Assembly: GCF_041053055.1 (NCBI RefSeq)
Contig: NZ_CP163443.1
Span: 8,353,001 to 8,417,000 of the forward strand
DNA length: 64,000 nt
From: Streptomyces sp. R41
GTDB lineage: Bacteria > Actinomycetota > Actinomycetes > Streptomycetales > Streptomycetaceae
Direction: 5' to 3'
In this document: in pieces, positions 24,611 to 32,514 of the stretch
Position numbering within the stretch: the stretch's first letter is position 1
Layout: each line of letters opens with the position of its first letter
The notes under the pieces: generated by a model
The model's database searches: none
The model's input: the letters and a program-made list of their open reading frames with translations, nothing else
What the model was told of the DNA's origin: nothing
Translations under genes and position numbers: made by a program

Positions 24611-24677
24611 GCCCTTCGGCACGTCAGCTCTTCGGCAGTGTCAGGCCTTCACCGGCATCAGGCCTTCAGCAGCGTCA
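24611..24677 (-). repeat. four 16-17 bp tandem units at the isochorismatase gene's 3' end
   Basis: Read on the minus strand, the last codons and stop of the isochorismatase-like gene (TGACGCTGCTGAAGGCC, 24677-24661) are followed by three more copies (24660-24644, 24643-24627, 24626-24611). Each retains TGA and GAAGG or a near match. They fill the gap to the MBL gene. Confidence 0.75.
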
Positions 24678-25230
24678 GCATCTGGTCGGTCGTCGCGATC
24701 TCCGCGATCCGCGGGAAGATCTTGCCGAAGCTGTGCGCGTGCGAGTCGGCGTCCAGGTCGGTGGTCGCGTCCTCCACCACCGTGAGGTGGTAGCTGTGCT
24801 CGAAGGCCGAGCGGGCCGTGGACTCCACGCCGATGGACGTCGAGATCCCGGCGAGCACGATCTGGGTGACGCCACGGCGGCGCAGCTGGAGATCCAGTTC
24901 GGTGCCGGTGAAGGCGCCCCAGTGCCGCTTGGTGATCACGATGTCGTCGCCGAGCGGACCGAGTTCGTCTGGGAACTCGGCGAACTCCGCGGGCGGCGCG
25001 GCGGTCGGGCCGGGTCGGTCCGCCCGCCCCACCGGCAGGTCGCCCCCGTCAGGGGACCAGGCGACCCGCACCCGTACGACGGGCAGGCCCTGCTTGCGGA
25101 ACGCCTCGGCCAGCCGGGTGGCGTTCTTCAGGACCGCGTCGGAGGGGTGGACGGTCGGCAGAGCGAGGATGCCTTTCTGGAGGTCGATGAGAACGAGGGC
25201 GGAGCGCTCGTCCAGGGTGGTGGCGGGCAT
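24658..25230 (-). CDS. isochorismatase-fold protein lacking the catalytic Cys
   Basis: A 190-residue isochorismatase-like (cysteine hydrolase) fold. Asp16 in 'ALVLIDLQKGI' and Lys101 in 'VITKRHWGAFTGTELD' of the usual triad are present. The third motif, normally ending ...N-I-C-V-E-S-T-A-R, here reads 'GISTSIGVESTAR' with Gly134 in place of Cys. Cys-less members exist: PhzD uses acid catalysis on vinyl ethers rather than a thiol. So amidase or nicotinamidase chemistry is unlikely and the reaction is open. It lies 79 bp downstream of, and on the same strand as, the MarR gene. Confidence 0.85.
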   Translation of the reverse strand: MPATTLDERSALVLIDLQKGILALPTVHPSDAVLKNATRLAEAFRKQGLPVVRVRVAWSPDGGDLPVGRADRPGPTAAPPAEFAEFPDELGPLGDDIVITKRHWGAFTGTELDLQLRRRGVTQIVLAGISTSIGVESTARSAFEHSYHLTVVEDATTDLDADSHAHSFGKIFPRIAEIATTDQMLTLLKA

Positions 25231-25309
25231 GGCGGTACTCCTTGTGACGCGTGGGGAAAGGCAGCGGCGGCCCTTGAGGAAGACAAAGGGCGGTCCCTGG
25301 GGAAGGCGG

Positions 25310-25768
25310 TCAGTCCTCGCCGAGCCGTCTGAGGAGCTCGACGGACTCGGACAGCGCGTGCTGTTCGGCCGGGGTCAGCCGTTCGGCCATGAGACGGACC
25401 ATCGCGTCCTCGCGGAGCTCGCCCCGCTGCCGAAGCCGGTTCCGGCCCTTTTCGGTGAGCGCGATGAGCACCTGGCGGCCGTCCGTAGGGTGCGGTCGGC
25501 GCTCCACCAGACCCTCGGTCTGCAGGGCGTTCACCGTGGCGAGCATCGACTGCGGGCGGACCAGCTCGGCGCGGGCCAGGGCCGCGGGAGCCGCCGGGCC
25601 CTCCCGGTCGAGCCGCTTCAGCAGCGAGGACTGCGAGAGGGAGAGACCGTCGTCGGCGGCCTCGGCACGGATCCTGCGCAGCAACCGGTCCAGGGCGGAC
25701 CGCAGTTCCTGTGCGGCCCGCCCCAGTTCCTCGCGGCTCAGCGGGGCGCGATCCTCGGGCGACGTCAT
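25310..25768 (-). CDS. MarR-family transcriptional regulator
   Basis: A 152-residue winged-helix regulator. The DNA-reading region is 'LSLSQSSLLKRLDREGPAAPAALARAELVRPQSMLATVNALQTEGLVERRPHPTDGRQVLIALTEKGR', the classic MarR wing with DGR. MarR proteins usually repress themselves and a neighbour until a small phenolic or oxidising ligand binds. The likely target is the isochorismatase-like gene behind it. The region before its ATG holds a clear operator-like inverted repeat (25770-25817). The first residues are acidic; ATG 25768 is the only sensible start. Confidence 0.9.
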   Translation of the reverse strand: MTSPEDRAPLSREELGRAAQELRSALDRLLRRIRAEAADDGLSLSQSSLLKRLDREGPAAPAALARAELVRPQSMLATVNALQTEGLVERRPHPTDGRQVLIALTEKGRNRLRQRGELREDAMVRLMAERLTPAEQHALSESVELLRRLGED

Positions 25769-25769
25769 A

Positions 25770-25817
25770 TCGACAGGCTAACTGTCAAACAGGCGAACTT
25801 ACAAGTTTGCCTGTCGA
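25770..25817. promoter_or_regulatory. nested inverted repeats, probable MarR operator
   Basis: ACAGGCGAACTT (25789-25800) and AAGTTTGCCTGT (25803-25814) form 12-bp arms with one mismatch and a 2-nt centre. Outside them TCGACAGGC (25770-25778) and GCCTGTCGA (25809-25817) form a second, perfect 9-bp inverted repeat, and GACAG/CTGTC pair at 25772-25786. The block is AT-richer than its surroundings and directly abuts the MarR start codon, which suits autoregulation. Confidence 0.65.
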
Positions 25818-25879
25818 AATCGGCTGGTCCTGTGGCACCCCAGGGCCCGTTGTCGTACCCGCCCGGTAGGTTGTGAGCC

Positions 25880-26659
25880 ATGCGCATTGCCACCTGGAAC
25901 GTGAACTCGATCACCGCCCGTCTCCCGAGGCTGCTGGCCTGGCTGGAGAGCAGCGGCACCGATGTGCTGTGCCTCCAGGAGGCCAAGGTCGCGGCCGAGC
26001 AGTTCCCGTCCGACCAACTGCGCGAGCTGGGCTACGAGGCGGCCGTGCACGCGACCGGGCGGTGGAACGGCGTCGCGGTGATCTCCCGAGTCGGCCTGGA
26101 AGACGTCGTCAAGGGCCTGCCCGGCGACCCCGGCTACGAAGGCGTCGAGGAGCCCCGCGCCATCTCCGCGACCTGCGGCCCGGTCCGCGTCTGGTCGGTG
26201 TACGTGCCGAACGGCCGCGAGGTGGACCACCCCCACTACGCGTACAAGCTCCAGTGGTTCGAGGCCCTCAAGGCCGCGGTCGCGGGCGACGCGACGGGCA
26301 GCCGGCCGTTCGCGGTGATGGGGGATTACAACGTGGCGCCGACGGACGACGACGTCTGGGACATCTCCCTCTTCGACGGCGCCACCCACGTCACCCCGGC
26401 CGAGCGCGCCGCCCTCGCCGCCCTGCGCGAGGGGGGCCTCGCGGACGTGGTCCCGCGTCCCCTCAAGTACGACCACCCGTTCACGTACTGGGACTACCGC
26501 CAGCTCGGCTTCCCCAAGAACCGCGGCATGCGCATCGACCTCGTCTATGGGAACGAGGCGTTCTCGAAGGCGGTCAAGGACGCGTACGTGGATCGCGAGG
26601 AGCGCAAGGGCAAGGGCGCGTCGGACCACGCGCCGGTCGTGGTGGACCTGGACGTCTAG
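25880..26659 (+). CDS. xth: exodeoxyribonuclease III (AP endonuclease)
   Basis: A 259-residue member of the exonuclease III / endonuclease-reverse-transcriptase-fold family. Motifs in order: 'RIATWNVNSI', 'DVLCLQEAKV' (metal Glu), 'VWSVYVPNGRE', 'VMGDYNVAPTDDDV' (Asp/Asn pair), 'FTYWDYRQLGFPKNRGMRIDLVY' and the terminal 'GASDHAPVVVDLDV' (catalytic Asp-His). It nicks DNA at abasic sites and removes 3' blocking groups during base-excision repair. TAGGTT at 25867-25872, with no ribosome site, suggests a leaderless transcript starting at ATG 25880. The last codons form the first unit of a 27-bp tandem array. Confidence 0.95.
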   Translation: MRIATWNVNSITARLPRLLAWLESSGTDVLCLQEAKVAAEQFPSDQLRELGYEAAVHATGRWNGVAVISRVGLEDVVKGLPGDPGYEGVEEPRAISATCGPVRVWSVYVPNGREVDHPHYAYKLQWFEALKAAVAGDATGSRPFAVMGDYNVAPTDDDVWDISLFDGATHVTPAERAALAALREGGLADVVPRPLKYDHPFTYWDYRQLGFPKNRGMRIDLVYGNEAFSKAVKDAYVDREERKGKGASDHAPVVVDLDV

Positions 26660-26765
26660 CCGGTAGTAGTGGACCGCGCGGCCAGCAGATAGTGGTGGAC
26701 TGCGCGTCCAGCCGGTAGTGGTGGACCTGGACGTCCAGCCGGTCCGTATGGACCCGGACGTCCAG
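26633..26765 (+). repeat. five 26-27 bp tandem units starting in the xth 3' end
   Basis: Units begin at 26633, 26660, 26686, 26712 and 26739. The first is the end of the xth gene including its TAG; the fourth (CCGGTAGTGGTGGACCTGG...) is nearly identical to it. The array is degenerate in the middle. Confidence 0.9.
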
Positions 26766-27152
26766 GCGACCGGCGACGTCACGCCGTCGGCGGCGGCGCC
26801 CCGGCGACCACGGGGTGGTCGCGCTCGACCGGCCCCGGGCCGGACGCGCCGCCCGGCGAACCGGGCGCCGGCGAAGAACTCGGCGTCCGCCTTGTGGTCA
26901 GGCTCCCGCTGATCAGCAGCCCGCTCATGAGCGTGATGACGTCACGTCACATGGACCTGCTGCCATCCGAGTTGACGAAGGACGGCGACTCCACGGAAGC
27001 GGTGCGTGCGCTCGCGCCGGCGGTGGCCGCGTTTCCGGTCGCCGATCCGGCGCGGGCCGCTGACTCTGATCGGGGCGAGTGAACGCCCCTTACCCGGCGG
27101 TCCGGCCGGCGCAGCGCTCCCGCTCGCCCGGCGGACCGCCGGGCGGACGGAG
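26766..27152. other. gene-free stretch with a TetR-side hairpin
   Basis: I see no credible gene. A short plus-strand frame ending at 27082 (containing 'MDLLPSELTKDGDSTEAVRALAPAVAAF') has no recognisable family and may be a decayed fragment. At 27125-27145 the palindrome CGCCCGGCGG-A-CCGCCGGGCG lies just after the TetR stop and probably terminates that gene. Confidence 0.5.
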
Positions 27153-27878
27153 TCAGTCCTTCGCCCGTGTCCTGCGGGGTTCCAGGTCGGTCGACAGGCG
27201 CATCTCCAGCGACGGGACGACCCAGGCGAGGAACTCCTCGAAGTCCATCTCGGCCAGCGGGTGGACTCTGAGCACATAGCGCATGAGGGCGAGGCCGATC
27301 AGATGGCTCGACGCCAGGATGGCGCGGGTCTCGGCGTCTGGGCGGTCCTTGTACCCGGAGGTCGCCGCCCATTTCTTGGTGCTCTCCTCCACGCGGGCGC
27401 GGAGTGTCTCGGAGGTGGCGCTGTCGGCGAGGCCGGCCCGGTAGATGGCGGTCATGCCATAGCGGGTCTCCTCGCTCTCCCAGAACTCCAGATAGGTGCG
27501 GGCGAGCCAGGAGGCCTCCGACGTGTCGTCGCCGACCATGGACGGAGGCAACTGGTCGAAGATGGAGGCGACGCTGAGCGGCGAGTTGACCGCGGCGTCG
27601 AACACCCCCTCCTTGTTGTCGAAGAAGTGATGGACCAACGCCGGATCCACCTGGGCGTCCTCCGCGATCGCGCGGATGGTCGTCCTGGCGTAGCCGCGCT
27701 CGGCGAAGAGGTGGAGCGCCGACTCCAGGATCTGTTCTCTCGTGCCGCTGTCCCCGGGCCGACGTCCGCTGCGCGCACGCACCGGACGCGGCTTCTTTGT
27801 CGCGGGGGAGGCGGCCCGCCGAGGGGAGCCGGACTTTCGGGCGGGGGTGGGCGAACCGTCTGCACGCGTGGATGTCAT
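27153..27878 (-). CDS. TetR-family transcriptional regulator
   Basis: A 241-residue regulator. A basic, disordered N-terminal tail of about 45 residues (Arg/Lys/Pro/Ser-rich) precedes the HTH 'TREQILESALHLFAERGYARTTIRAIAEDAQVDPALVHHFFDNKEGVF'. The C-terminal ligand domain carries 'ARTYLEFWESEETRYGMTAIYRAGL' and 'ASSHLIGLALMRYVLRVHPLAEMD'. The tail is longer than usual, and a start further in is possible. No target gene is adjacent on the same strand; the sequence upstream has a promoter overlapped by an ACC-GGT palindrome, so it likely represses itself. Confidence 0.88.
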   Translation of the reverse strand: MTSTRADGSPTPARKSGSPRRAASPATKKPRPVRARSGRRPGDSGTREQILESALHLFAERGYARTTIRAIAEDAQVDPALVHHFFDNKEGVFDAAVNSPLSVASIFDQLPPSMVGDDTSEASWLARTYLEFWESEETRYGMTAIYRAGLADSATSETLRARVEESTKKWAATSGYKDRPDAETRAILASSHLIGLALMRYVLRVHPLAEMDFEEFLAWVVPSLEMRLSTDLEPRRTRAKD

Positions 27879-27935
27879 GGGATCACTGCACTTCGGGGGT
27901 TCCGTGAGCGGTTAATTCACTGCATGATGAAAAAT

Positions 27936-27950
27936 ATCCTACCAGTCGGT
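27936..27950 (-). promoter_or_regulatory. -10 box TAGGAT overlapped by a TetR-type palindrome
   Basis: On the minus strand TAGGAT (27941-27936) is a consensus Streptomyces -10 hexamer, about 60 bp from the TetR start. It directly abuts ACCAGTCGGT (27941-27950), a 10-bp site with ACC/GGT arms like many TetR operators. Binding there would block the promoter. Confidence 0.5.
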
Positions 27951-28053
27951 TCCCGGGGGATTCCATCCACAGGTGGCACTCAGCAACTCCGTGGCGGTGT
28001 CCGACCGTTGGCGAGGAAATCGACTCCCCGCCCGGTGTCACTGCGAGACGCGG

Positions 28054-28332
28054 TTACGGCGTGGCGTCGCTCCCGAGCAGAGTCTGCCGCAGTCCCGGCG
28101 AGATCGTCGCCATCACCGTCTCCAGGTCCGCCGCGGCGACGGCGTCGACCTGTATGAGGTGGCGGAGCATCACGACGACCGTGTTCAGCACCAGGGCCCA
28201 GGCGACGGCCGCCCGCGGCGTCCGGTCGGGGGACGGCACCCGCAGCCGGAGCGAAGCCTGACACGAACGGGTAGCAGATAACGCCGTACCGGACAGCGGC
28301 CCGCGCCGCGCCCGCTCCGCTGCCTGTGTCAT
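28054..28332 (-). pseudogene. remnant of a TetR-family C-terminal domain
   Basis: The frame reads 'RAAVAWALVLNTVVVMLRHLIQVDAVAAADLETVMATISPGLRQTLLG' toward its end, which is the usual last two helices and tail of a TetR ligand-binding domain ('AWALVLGTVVVRHLL...ETVVATIAPTLQRYLTG' type). The roughly 130 residues that should precede it, including the HTH, are missing; the upstream part is low-complexity and ends at the trmO gene. I read it as a decayed, truncated second regulator, perhaps left after recombination with a neighbour. Confidence 0.6.
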
Positions 28333-28354
28333 GTCGCCCTCACTCGGCAGGAAC

Positions 28355-28828
28355 TCAGTAGTAGTTGCGCATCAGCTCGTCCGCCCACTCCGGCTGGACG
28401 ACCTCCTCGCGCGGTCCGAACTGCCGCAGATACGGCTTGATGTCGAGCACGGGAGTGCCGTCGACGGCGTCCAGCCCGACGACGTGCAGATCGAGGCCGT
28501 CCGTCTTGACCAGCCGGCAGCGGGAGACCCCGATGCGGTTGGGGCGGTTCTTGCCGCGCTGGGCGAAGATGCCGGCGAGCGGCCACTCCGGGTTGTTGCG
28601 CGGATGGCGGGCGCCTTCCTGCACCTTGTCCAGTGGCACCCGGTGGAAGTGGAATACGACTTCGAGGTGGGAGAAGGAGTCGAGGGAGAGCAGCGCGTCC
28701 GTGGTGAACCGCTCGGCGTCCAGCCGGATGACGGAGGCCACCTCGCCCCAGTTGTCGTCGATGAGTTCACGCCGCTCGTTGTGCACCTGGGCGATGGGCA
28801 CCAGGTCCGTGATCGCGTCACCGGTCAT
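28355..28828 (-). CDS. TrmO-type tRNA N6-methyltransferase (UPF0066)
   Basis: A 157-residue protein of the TsaA/TrmO (VirR/UPF0066) family, which methylates N6-threonylcarbamoyladenosine at position 37 of tRNA using S-adenosylmethionine. It shows the beta-barrel core 'LVPIAQVHNERRE', 'SLDSFSHLEVVFHFHRV', and the hallmark 'RHPRNNPEWPLAGIFAQRGKNRPNRIGVSRCRLVK', then 'LHVVGLDAVDGTPVLDIKPYL'. ATG 28828 is chosen over upstream starts because GGAGGG stands at the right distance and the family begins here. It is short relative to Escherichia coli TrmO (235 residues), lacking the C-terminal extension, as many actinobacterial members do. The partner remnant behind it is non-functional. Confidence 0.85.
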   Translation of the reverse strand: MTGDAITDLVPIAQVHNERRELIDDNWGEVASVIRLDAERFTTDALLSLDSFSHLEVVFHFHRVPLDKVQEGARHPRNNPEWPLAGIFAQRGKNRPNRIGVSRCRLVKTDGLDLHVVGLDAVDGTPVLDIKPYLRQFGPREEVVQPEWADELMRNYY

Positions 28829-29572
28829 GTCAGTCCCTCCGTCTGCGCCGGTCAGGGCCGTCCCTGCGGCATCCCTGTCCAGAGACCACACCTGATCCCG
28901 TACGAGCAACTCACCTGTGGCGGCGCGCCGCACCGGCAGACGGGCCTTCTCGCGGGGTACGTCGAGAAGGTCGCCGAAGCGGTCCTGGAGACGCCGCAGC
29001 AACTGGACGCACCTGGGACGTGCTGCAGCTCTCCTCTGCTTCTTCCACATCTACTGACGAACCATCACCGAGTCGTGCTCATAAGGGATGTGAGCGCGGC
29101 GGGCGGCTCCTTGGAGGAACCCGGGCCGCACGGGTGGAGGGTATGTCCGAGCCCTTCGAGCAGCTGCACGCGGACCTCGAAGGGGCGTCGGCCGACCAGC
29201 CGGCGATCAACTCCCGTGCGGAAGCGGCGAGGAACTCGACATGCCCGTTCGGCAGCAGGGCGACGATCCCGCCCTCGTTCACCCGGAAGGGAGTCTTCGG
29301 CACAGGCGCCTGCCTCTCCTGGTCACGGGACGGCGGAACATGTAAGTAAGTCAGCGGATGTTGAACTCATGCTGTGATGAAATCTACGGAGGATGAATAC
29401 CGTTGGCAAGGTGTGCCGTGCGCGCGGTGGCGGCGGGCCGCGCGCGGCGGTGGGCGGCGGTGCGAGAAGGGGACCGCTTCGGCGGCGCGGCCCGCGCTGC
29501 CAGGACCCGCGGTGACCAGGCAACTCCGCGCGCCTGTGGTGCGACCGGCGGAGTGGGTGACACGCTGGGTGT
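28829..29572. other. 744-bp region without a confident gene
   Basis: The minus-strand frame continues upstream of trmO (RLQDRFGDLLDVPREKARLP...) but lacks a start signal and family. A second minus frame (29303-29079: 'MPKTPFRVNEGGIVALLPNG', then 'HVEFLAASARELIAGWSAD') is locally gene-like for 40 residues, then becomes Arg/Ser/Pro-rich. Both may be decayed coding fragments. Base composition dips in GC around 29040-29100 and 29340-29400, typical of control regions. Confidence 0.45.
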
Positions 29573-30013
29573 ATGAACATCCCTTTCCTGGGCAACTGGC
29601 GCAAGAAGCGCGGCCTCGCCTTCGGCGTCGCGGTGTTCTCCGACGGCGAGAGCGATCCCGCGGGCATCGCCGAACTGCTCTCCGAGTGCGAGCTGCTGCG
29701 CTCCCAGGCGCACCAGGCGGGAGTCGAACTCGACGACTCCGCGGCCTCGTTGGAGGCCCTGGACCAACTGCTCCCGCGCTGGCGCGACGACGAGGAGAGC
29801 CTGCCCTGGCTCGGCAACGACGCCGGCCTCTACCTCGGCTCCGTGATCGTGCGTACGGTACCGGGCGCGGCCTGGGAGATCTGGCCCAACGGCCAGCCCG
29901 TGGTGCGGCTGACCTCCGGCCGTGAGATCGATGTGGTCGCGGGCGGTCACGCGTGGGCGTCCAGCGGTGTCCCCGAACTCTCGCAGCTCTACGCGGAGGT
30001 CGCCGAGGGGTAG
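29573..30013 (+). CDS. small soluble hypothetical protein (DUF6278-like)
   Basis: A 146-residue cytoplasmic protein starting 'MNIPFLGNWRKKRGLAFGVAVFSDGESDPAG'. I associate this opening with the Streptomyces-restricted DUF6278 family, from memory. Helical 'LLSECELLRSQAHQAGVELDDSAASLEALDQLLPRW' is followed by a beta part 'GLYLGSVIVRTVPGAAWEIWPNGQPVVRLTSGREIDVVA'. No catalytic motif is visible. It stands just before the amino-acid ABC operon but is separated from it by 155 bp with a low-GC promoter-like stretch. The last codons and stop begin a 21-bp tandem repeat. Confidence 0.75.
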   Translation: MNIPFLGNWRKKRGLAFGVAVFSDGESDPAGIAELLSECELLRSQAHQAGVELDDSAASLEALDQLLPRWRDDEESLPWLGNDAGLYLGSVIVRTVPGAAWEIWPNGQPVVRLTSGREIDVVAGGHAWASSGVPELSQLYAEVAEG

Positions 30014-30046
30014 TCGGTGGATTCAGAGGGGTGATCGGTGGATTCA
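30005..30046 (+). repeat. 21-bp tandem duplication across a stop codon
   Basis: GAGGGGTAGTCGGTGGATTC(A) at 30005-30025 is repeated at 30026-30046 with two base changes (TAG to TGA). The first copy holds the last codons and stop of the preceding gene. Confidence 0.85.
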
Positions 30047-30168
30047 ATAGCAGCCCGGGCGTCGTAAATACGGCTAATGCCCGAAAAGTGCGTGTCGCGT
30101 ATTAAGTCCGTTCTTGTCTGGATAGTTTGCGGCGACTGCGACACAGCTGAGAGTGGGTAGGGCTGGGC

Positions 30169-30912
30169 ATGGCTGTCGATCCTTTGATCGAGCTGCATGG
30201 CGTGAACAAGTACTTCGGGGAGCTGCATGTCCTGCAGGACATCAACCTCACCGTCGGCAAGGGGGAGGTGGTCGTGATCATCGGCCCGTCGGGGTCGGGC
30301 AAGTCGACACTGTGCAGAGCGATCAATCGTCTGGAGCCCATCGAGTCGGGGACGATCAAGCTCGACGGTCAGCCGCTTCCTGCCGAGGGCAAGGCCCTCG
30401 CCAAGCTCCGTGCCGAGGTCGGCATGGTCTTCCAGTCCTTCAACCTCTTCGCGCACAAGACGGTCCTGCAGAACGTCTCACTGGCCCAGGTCAAGGTACG
30501 CGGCCGCAAGAAGGAGGAGGCCGACAAGCGCTCCCGTGAACTCCTGGACCGCGTGGGCCTCGCCTCGCAGGCCCCGAAATACCCGGCGCAGCTCTCCGGC
30601 GGGCAGCAGCAGCGCGTGGCCATCGCGCGCGCCCTCGCCATGGACCCCAAGGCACTGCTCTTCGACGAGCCGACCTCGGCGCTCGACCCCGAGATGATCA
30701 ACGAGGTCCTGGAGGTCATGCAGCAGCTCGCGCGCGACGGCATGACCATGGTCGTCGTCACCCACGAGATGGGCTTCGCACGCTCCGCCGCCAACCGCGT
30801 CGTCTTCATGTCCGACGGCCGCGTCGTCGAGGACCGCACCCCCGAGGAGTTCTTCACCAACCCGCGCAGCGACCGCGCCAAGGATTTCCTCTCCAAGATC
30901 CTCAAGCACTGA
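30169..30912 (+). CDS. gluA: glutamate-type amino-acid ABC transporter ATPase
   Basis: A 247-residue polar-amino-acid ABC ATPase. Walker A 'IIGPSGSGKSTLCRAINRLE', Q-loop 'VGMVFQSFNLFAHKTVLQN', signature 'LSGGQQQRVAIARAL', Walker B 'ALLFDEPTSALDPEM' and switch His 'VVVTHEMGFAR' are all intact. The gene order ATPase, binding protein, permease, permease is that of the corynebacterial gluABCD glutamate importer and common in Streptomyces. It drives uptake of glutamate or a similar acidic amino acid. The 155-bp upstream region is AT-rich by local standards (TAAATACGGCTAATG, GTATTAAG) and should hold the operon promoter. Confidence 0.93.
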   Translation: MAVDPLIELHGVNKYFGELHVLQDINLTVGKGEVVVIIGPSGSGKSTLCRAINRLEPIESGTIKLDGQPLPAEGKALAKLRAEVGMVFQSFNLFAHKTVLQNVSLAQVKVRGRKKEEADKRSRELLDRVGLASQAPKYPAQLSGGQQQRVAIARALAMDPKALLFDEPTSALDPEMINEVLEVMQQLARDGMTMVVVTHEMGFARSAANRVVFMSDGRVVEDRTPEEFFTNPRSDRAKDFLSKILKH

Positions 30913-30929
30913 GCGGGGGAGCGCACCGC

Positions 30930-31853
30930 ATGTTCCGTACGACACGTGTGTGCCGTGCCCTCGTGGGGTTCACGGCACTGATCGTCATCGCCGTGGTCGC
31001 CGCCTGCGGCAAGGAGGGCAGCCCGCCCGTCAAGGGTCCCGCCGCCGGCAAACTGCCCAACTACCAAGTGGCGGAGGGCTTTGAGCTGCCCGACTCACCC
31101 ACCTGGAAGCGGGCGAAGAAGCGCGGCTACTTCATCGTCGGCGTCAAGGAGGACCAGCCGTACCTGGGGGAGAGGGACCCGGCGACCGGCACCTACTCCG
31201 GCTTCGACATCGAGATCGCCCGGATGATGTCGGCCTCGCTGGGCTTCGCCCCGGAGACGATCCGCTTCAAGACGATCGCCTCCGCCAACCGCGAAACCGC
31301 ACTGCAGAACGGCCAGATCGACTTCTACGTCGGCACTTACACCATCAACGACCTGCGCAAGAAGCTCGTCGGCTTCGCGGGTCCCTACTACATGGCCGGT
31401 CAGTCGCTGCTCGTACGCAAGGACGAGAACGACATCCACGGCCCGCAGGACCTCGCCGGCAAACGCGTCTGCTCTGCGGCCGGTTCGACCCCGTACCAGC
31501 GCATCAAGACCGACTATCCGCGCGCGACGCTCGTCGCGTACGACACGTACTCGGTGTGCGTCGACAACCTGCTCACCTACCAGGTCGACGCCGTCTCCAC
31601 CGACGACGCGATCCTGATCGGGTACGCGGCGAAGGTGCCCGACGAACTCAAGGTCGTCGGCAAGCCGTTCTCCGAGGAGCCGTACGGCATCGGTGTACCG
31701 CGCGGCGACAACGCGCTGCGGTTCGCGCTCGACGACGCATTGGAGGCCCGCGAGAAGAACGGCGACTGGAAGAAGGCGTACGAGGCGACGCTCGGCCTGT
31801 CCGGCGTGCCGGCGCCCACCCCGCCCCCGATCGACCGCTACCCGGCGAGCTGA
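30930..31853 (+). CDS. gluB: glutamate ABC transporter substrate-binding lipoprotein
   Basis: A 307-residue type-II solute-binding protein. The signal ends in the lipobox 'VVAACGK' (Cys about 27). The SBP_bac_3 domain starts 'RGYFIVGVKEDQPYLGERDPATGTYSGFDIEIARMM'. The ligand-contact segments are 'QNGQIDFYVGTYTIND', 'GPYYMAGQSLLVRKD' and 'VDAVSTDDAILIGYA'. It delivers glutamate or a related amino acid to GluCD. The Pro-rich start of the mature part is a membrane-tether linker. It follows gluA by 17 bp in the same operon. Confidence 0.93.
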   Translation: MFRTTRVCRALVGFTALIVIAVVAACGKEGSPPVKGPAAGKLPNYQVAEGFELPDSPTWKRAKKRGYFIVGVKEDQPYLGERDPATGTYSGFDIEIARMMSASLGFAPETIRFKTIASANRETALQNGQIDFYVGTYTINDLRKKLVGFAGPYYMAGQSLLVRKDENDIHGPQDLAGKRVCSAAGSTPYQRIKTDYPRATLVAYDTYSVCVDNLLTYQVDAVSTDDAILIGYAAKVPDELKVVGKPFSEEPYGIGVPRGDNALRFALDDALEAREKNGDWKKAYEATLGLSGVPAPTPPPIDRYPAS

Positions 31854-31869
31854 AGGGACGAGCGGCCGC

Positions 31870-32514
31870 ATGAACGTACTGACAGACAACTTCTCCACCT
31901 TCGCCGAAGGATTCCTCGGGACGGTGGAACTCACCGTCTATGCCTCGGCGTTGGCGCTCGCGCTCGGTTTCGTGATGGCCTCGTTCCGGGTCGCCCCGGT
32001 CGGCTCCCTGCGGGCCTTCGGCACGGCGTGGGTGACCGTGCTGCGCAACACCCCGCTCACCCTGCTGTTCTTCGCGGTGCTGCTCGGCCTGCCGCGCTTC
32101 GGACTCGTGCTGCCCTTCCAGGTGTTCGCGGTCCTGGCGCTCGGCTGCTACACCTCGGCCTTCATCTGCGAGGCGCTGCGCTCCGGCATCAACACCGTGC
32201 CCAAGGGGCAGGGCGAGGCAGCCCGCAGCCTCGGCATGACATTCCAACAGACACTGTCCCTGGTCGTCCTGCCGCAGGCCTTCCGTTCGGTGATCCCGCC
32301 GGTCGGCTCCACGCTCATCGCGCTCGCCAAGAACTCGGCGATCGCGGGGGCGTTCAGCGTCAACGAGCTGCTCGGCACCTACAAGACGCTCAGCGAACTC
32401 GGCTACAACATCGTCTGGACCTTCTTCTGGATCGCCGTCGGCTATCTGATCATCACCCTCACCATCAGCGCGATCTTCAACGTCCTCGAAAAGCGCTGGG
32501 GAGTACCCCGATGA
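31870..32514 (+). CDS. gluC: glutamate ABC transporter permease
   Basis: A 214-residue permease of the HisM/GltK type with about five membrane helices. The amino-acid permease signatures are 'FLGTVELTVYASALALALGF', 'TVLRNTPLTLLFFAVLLGLP' and the EAA loop 'GINTVPKGQGEAARSLGMTFQQTLSLVVLPQAFRSVIPP'. It pairs with GluD to form the channel. ATG 31870 is 16 bp after gluB, and its stop overlaps the gluD start. Confidence 0.93.
   Translation: MNVLTDNFSTFAEGFLGTVELTVYASALALALGFVMASFRVAPVGSLRAFGTAWVTVLRNTPLTLLFFAVLLGLPRFGLVLPFQVFAVLALGCYTSAFICEALRSGINTVPKGQGEAARSLGMTFQQTLSLVVLPQAFRSVIPPVGSTLIALAKNSAIAGAFSVNELLGTYKTLSELGYNIVWTFFWIAVGYLIITLTISAIFNVLEKRWGVPR

Noticed and set aside
22599..25768. A beta-ketoadipate (pca) catabolic cluster
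   Set aside because: Only the PcaD-PcaC fusion is present; pcaG/H/B/F/I/J are absent and the nucleophile is missing.
29374..29572. An earlier start that extends a protein through the small hypothetical gene's upstream region
   Set aside because: The frame is out of register with the 29573 gene and composed of Arg/Gly/Ala codons with no family signal.
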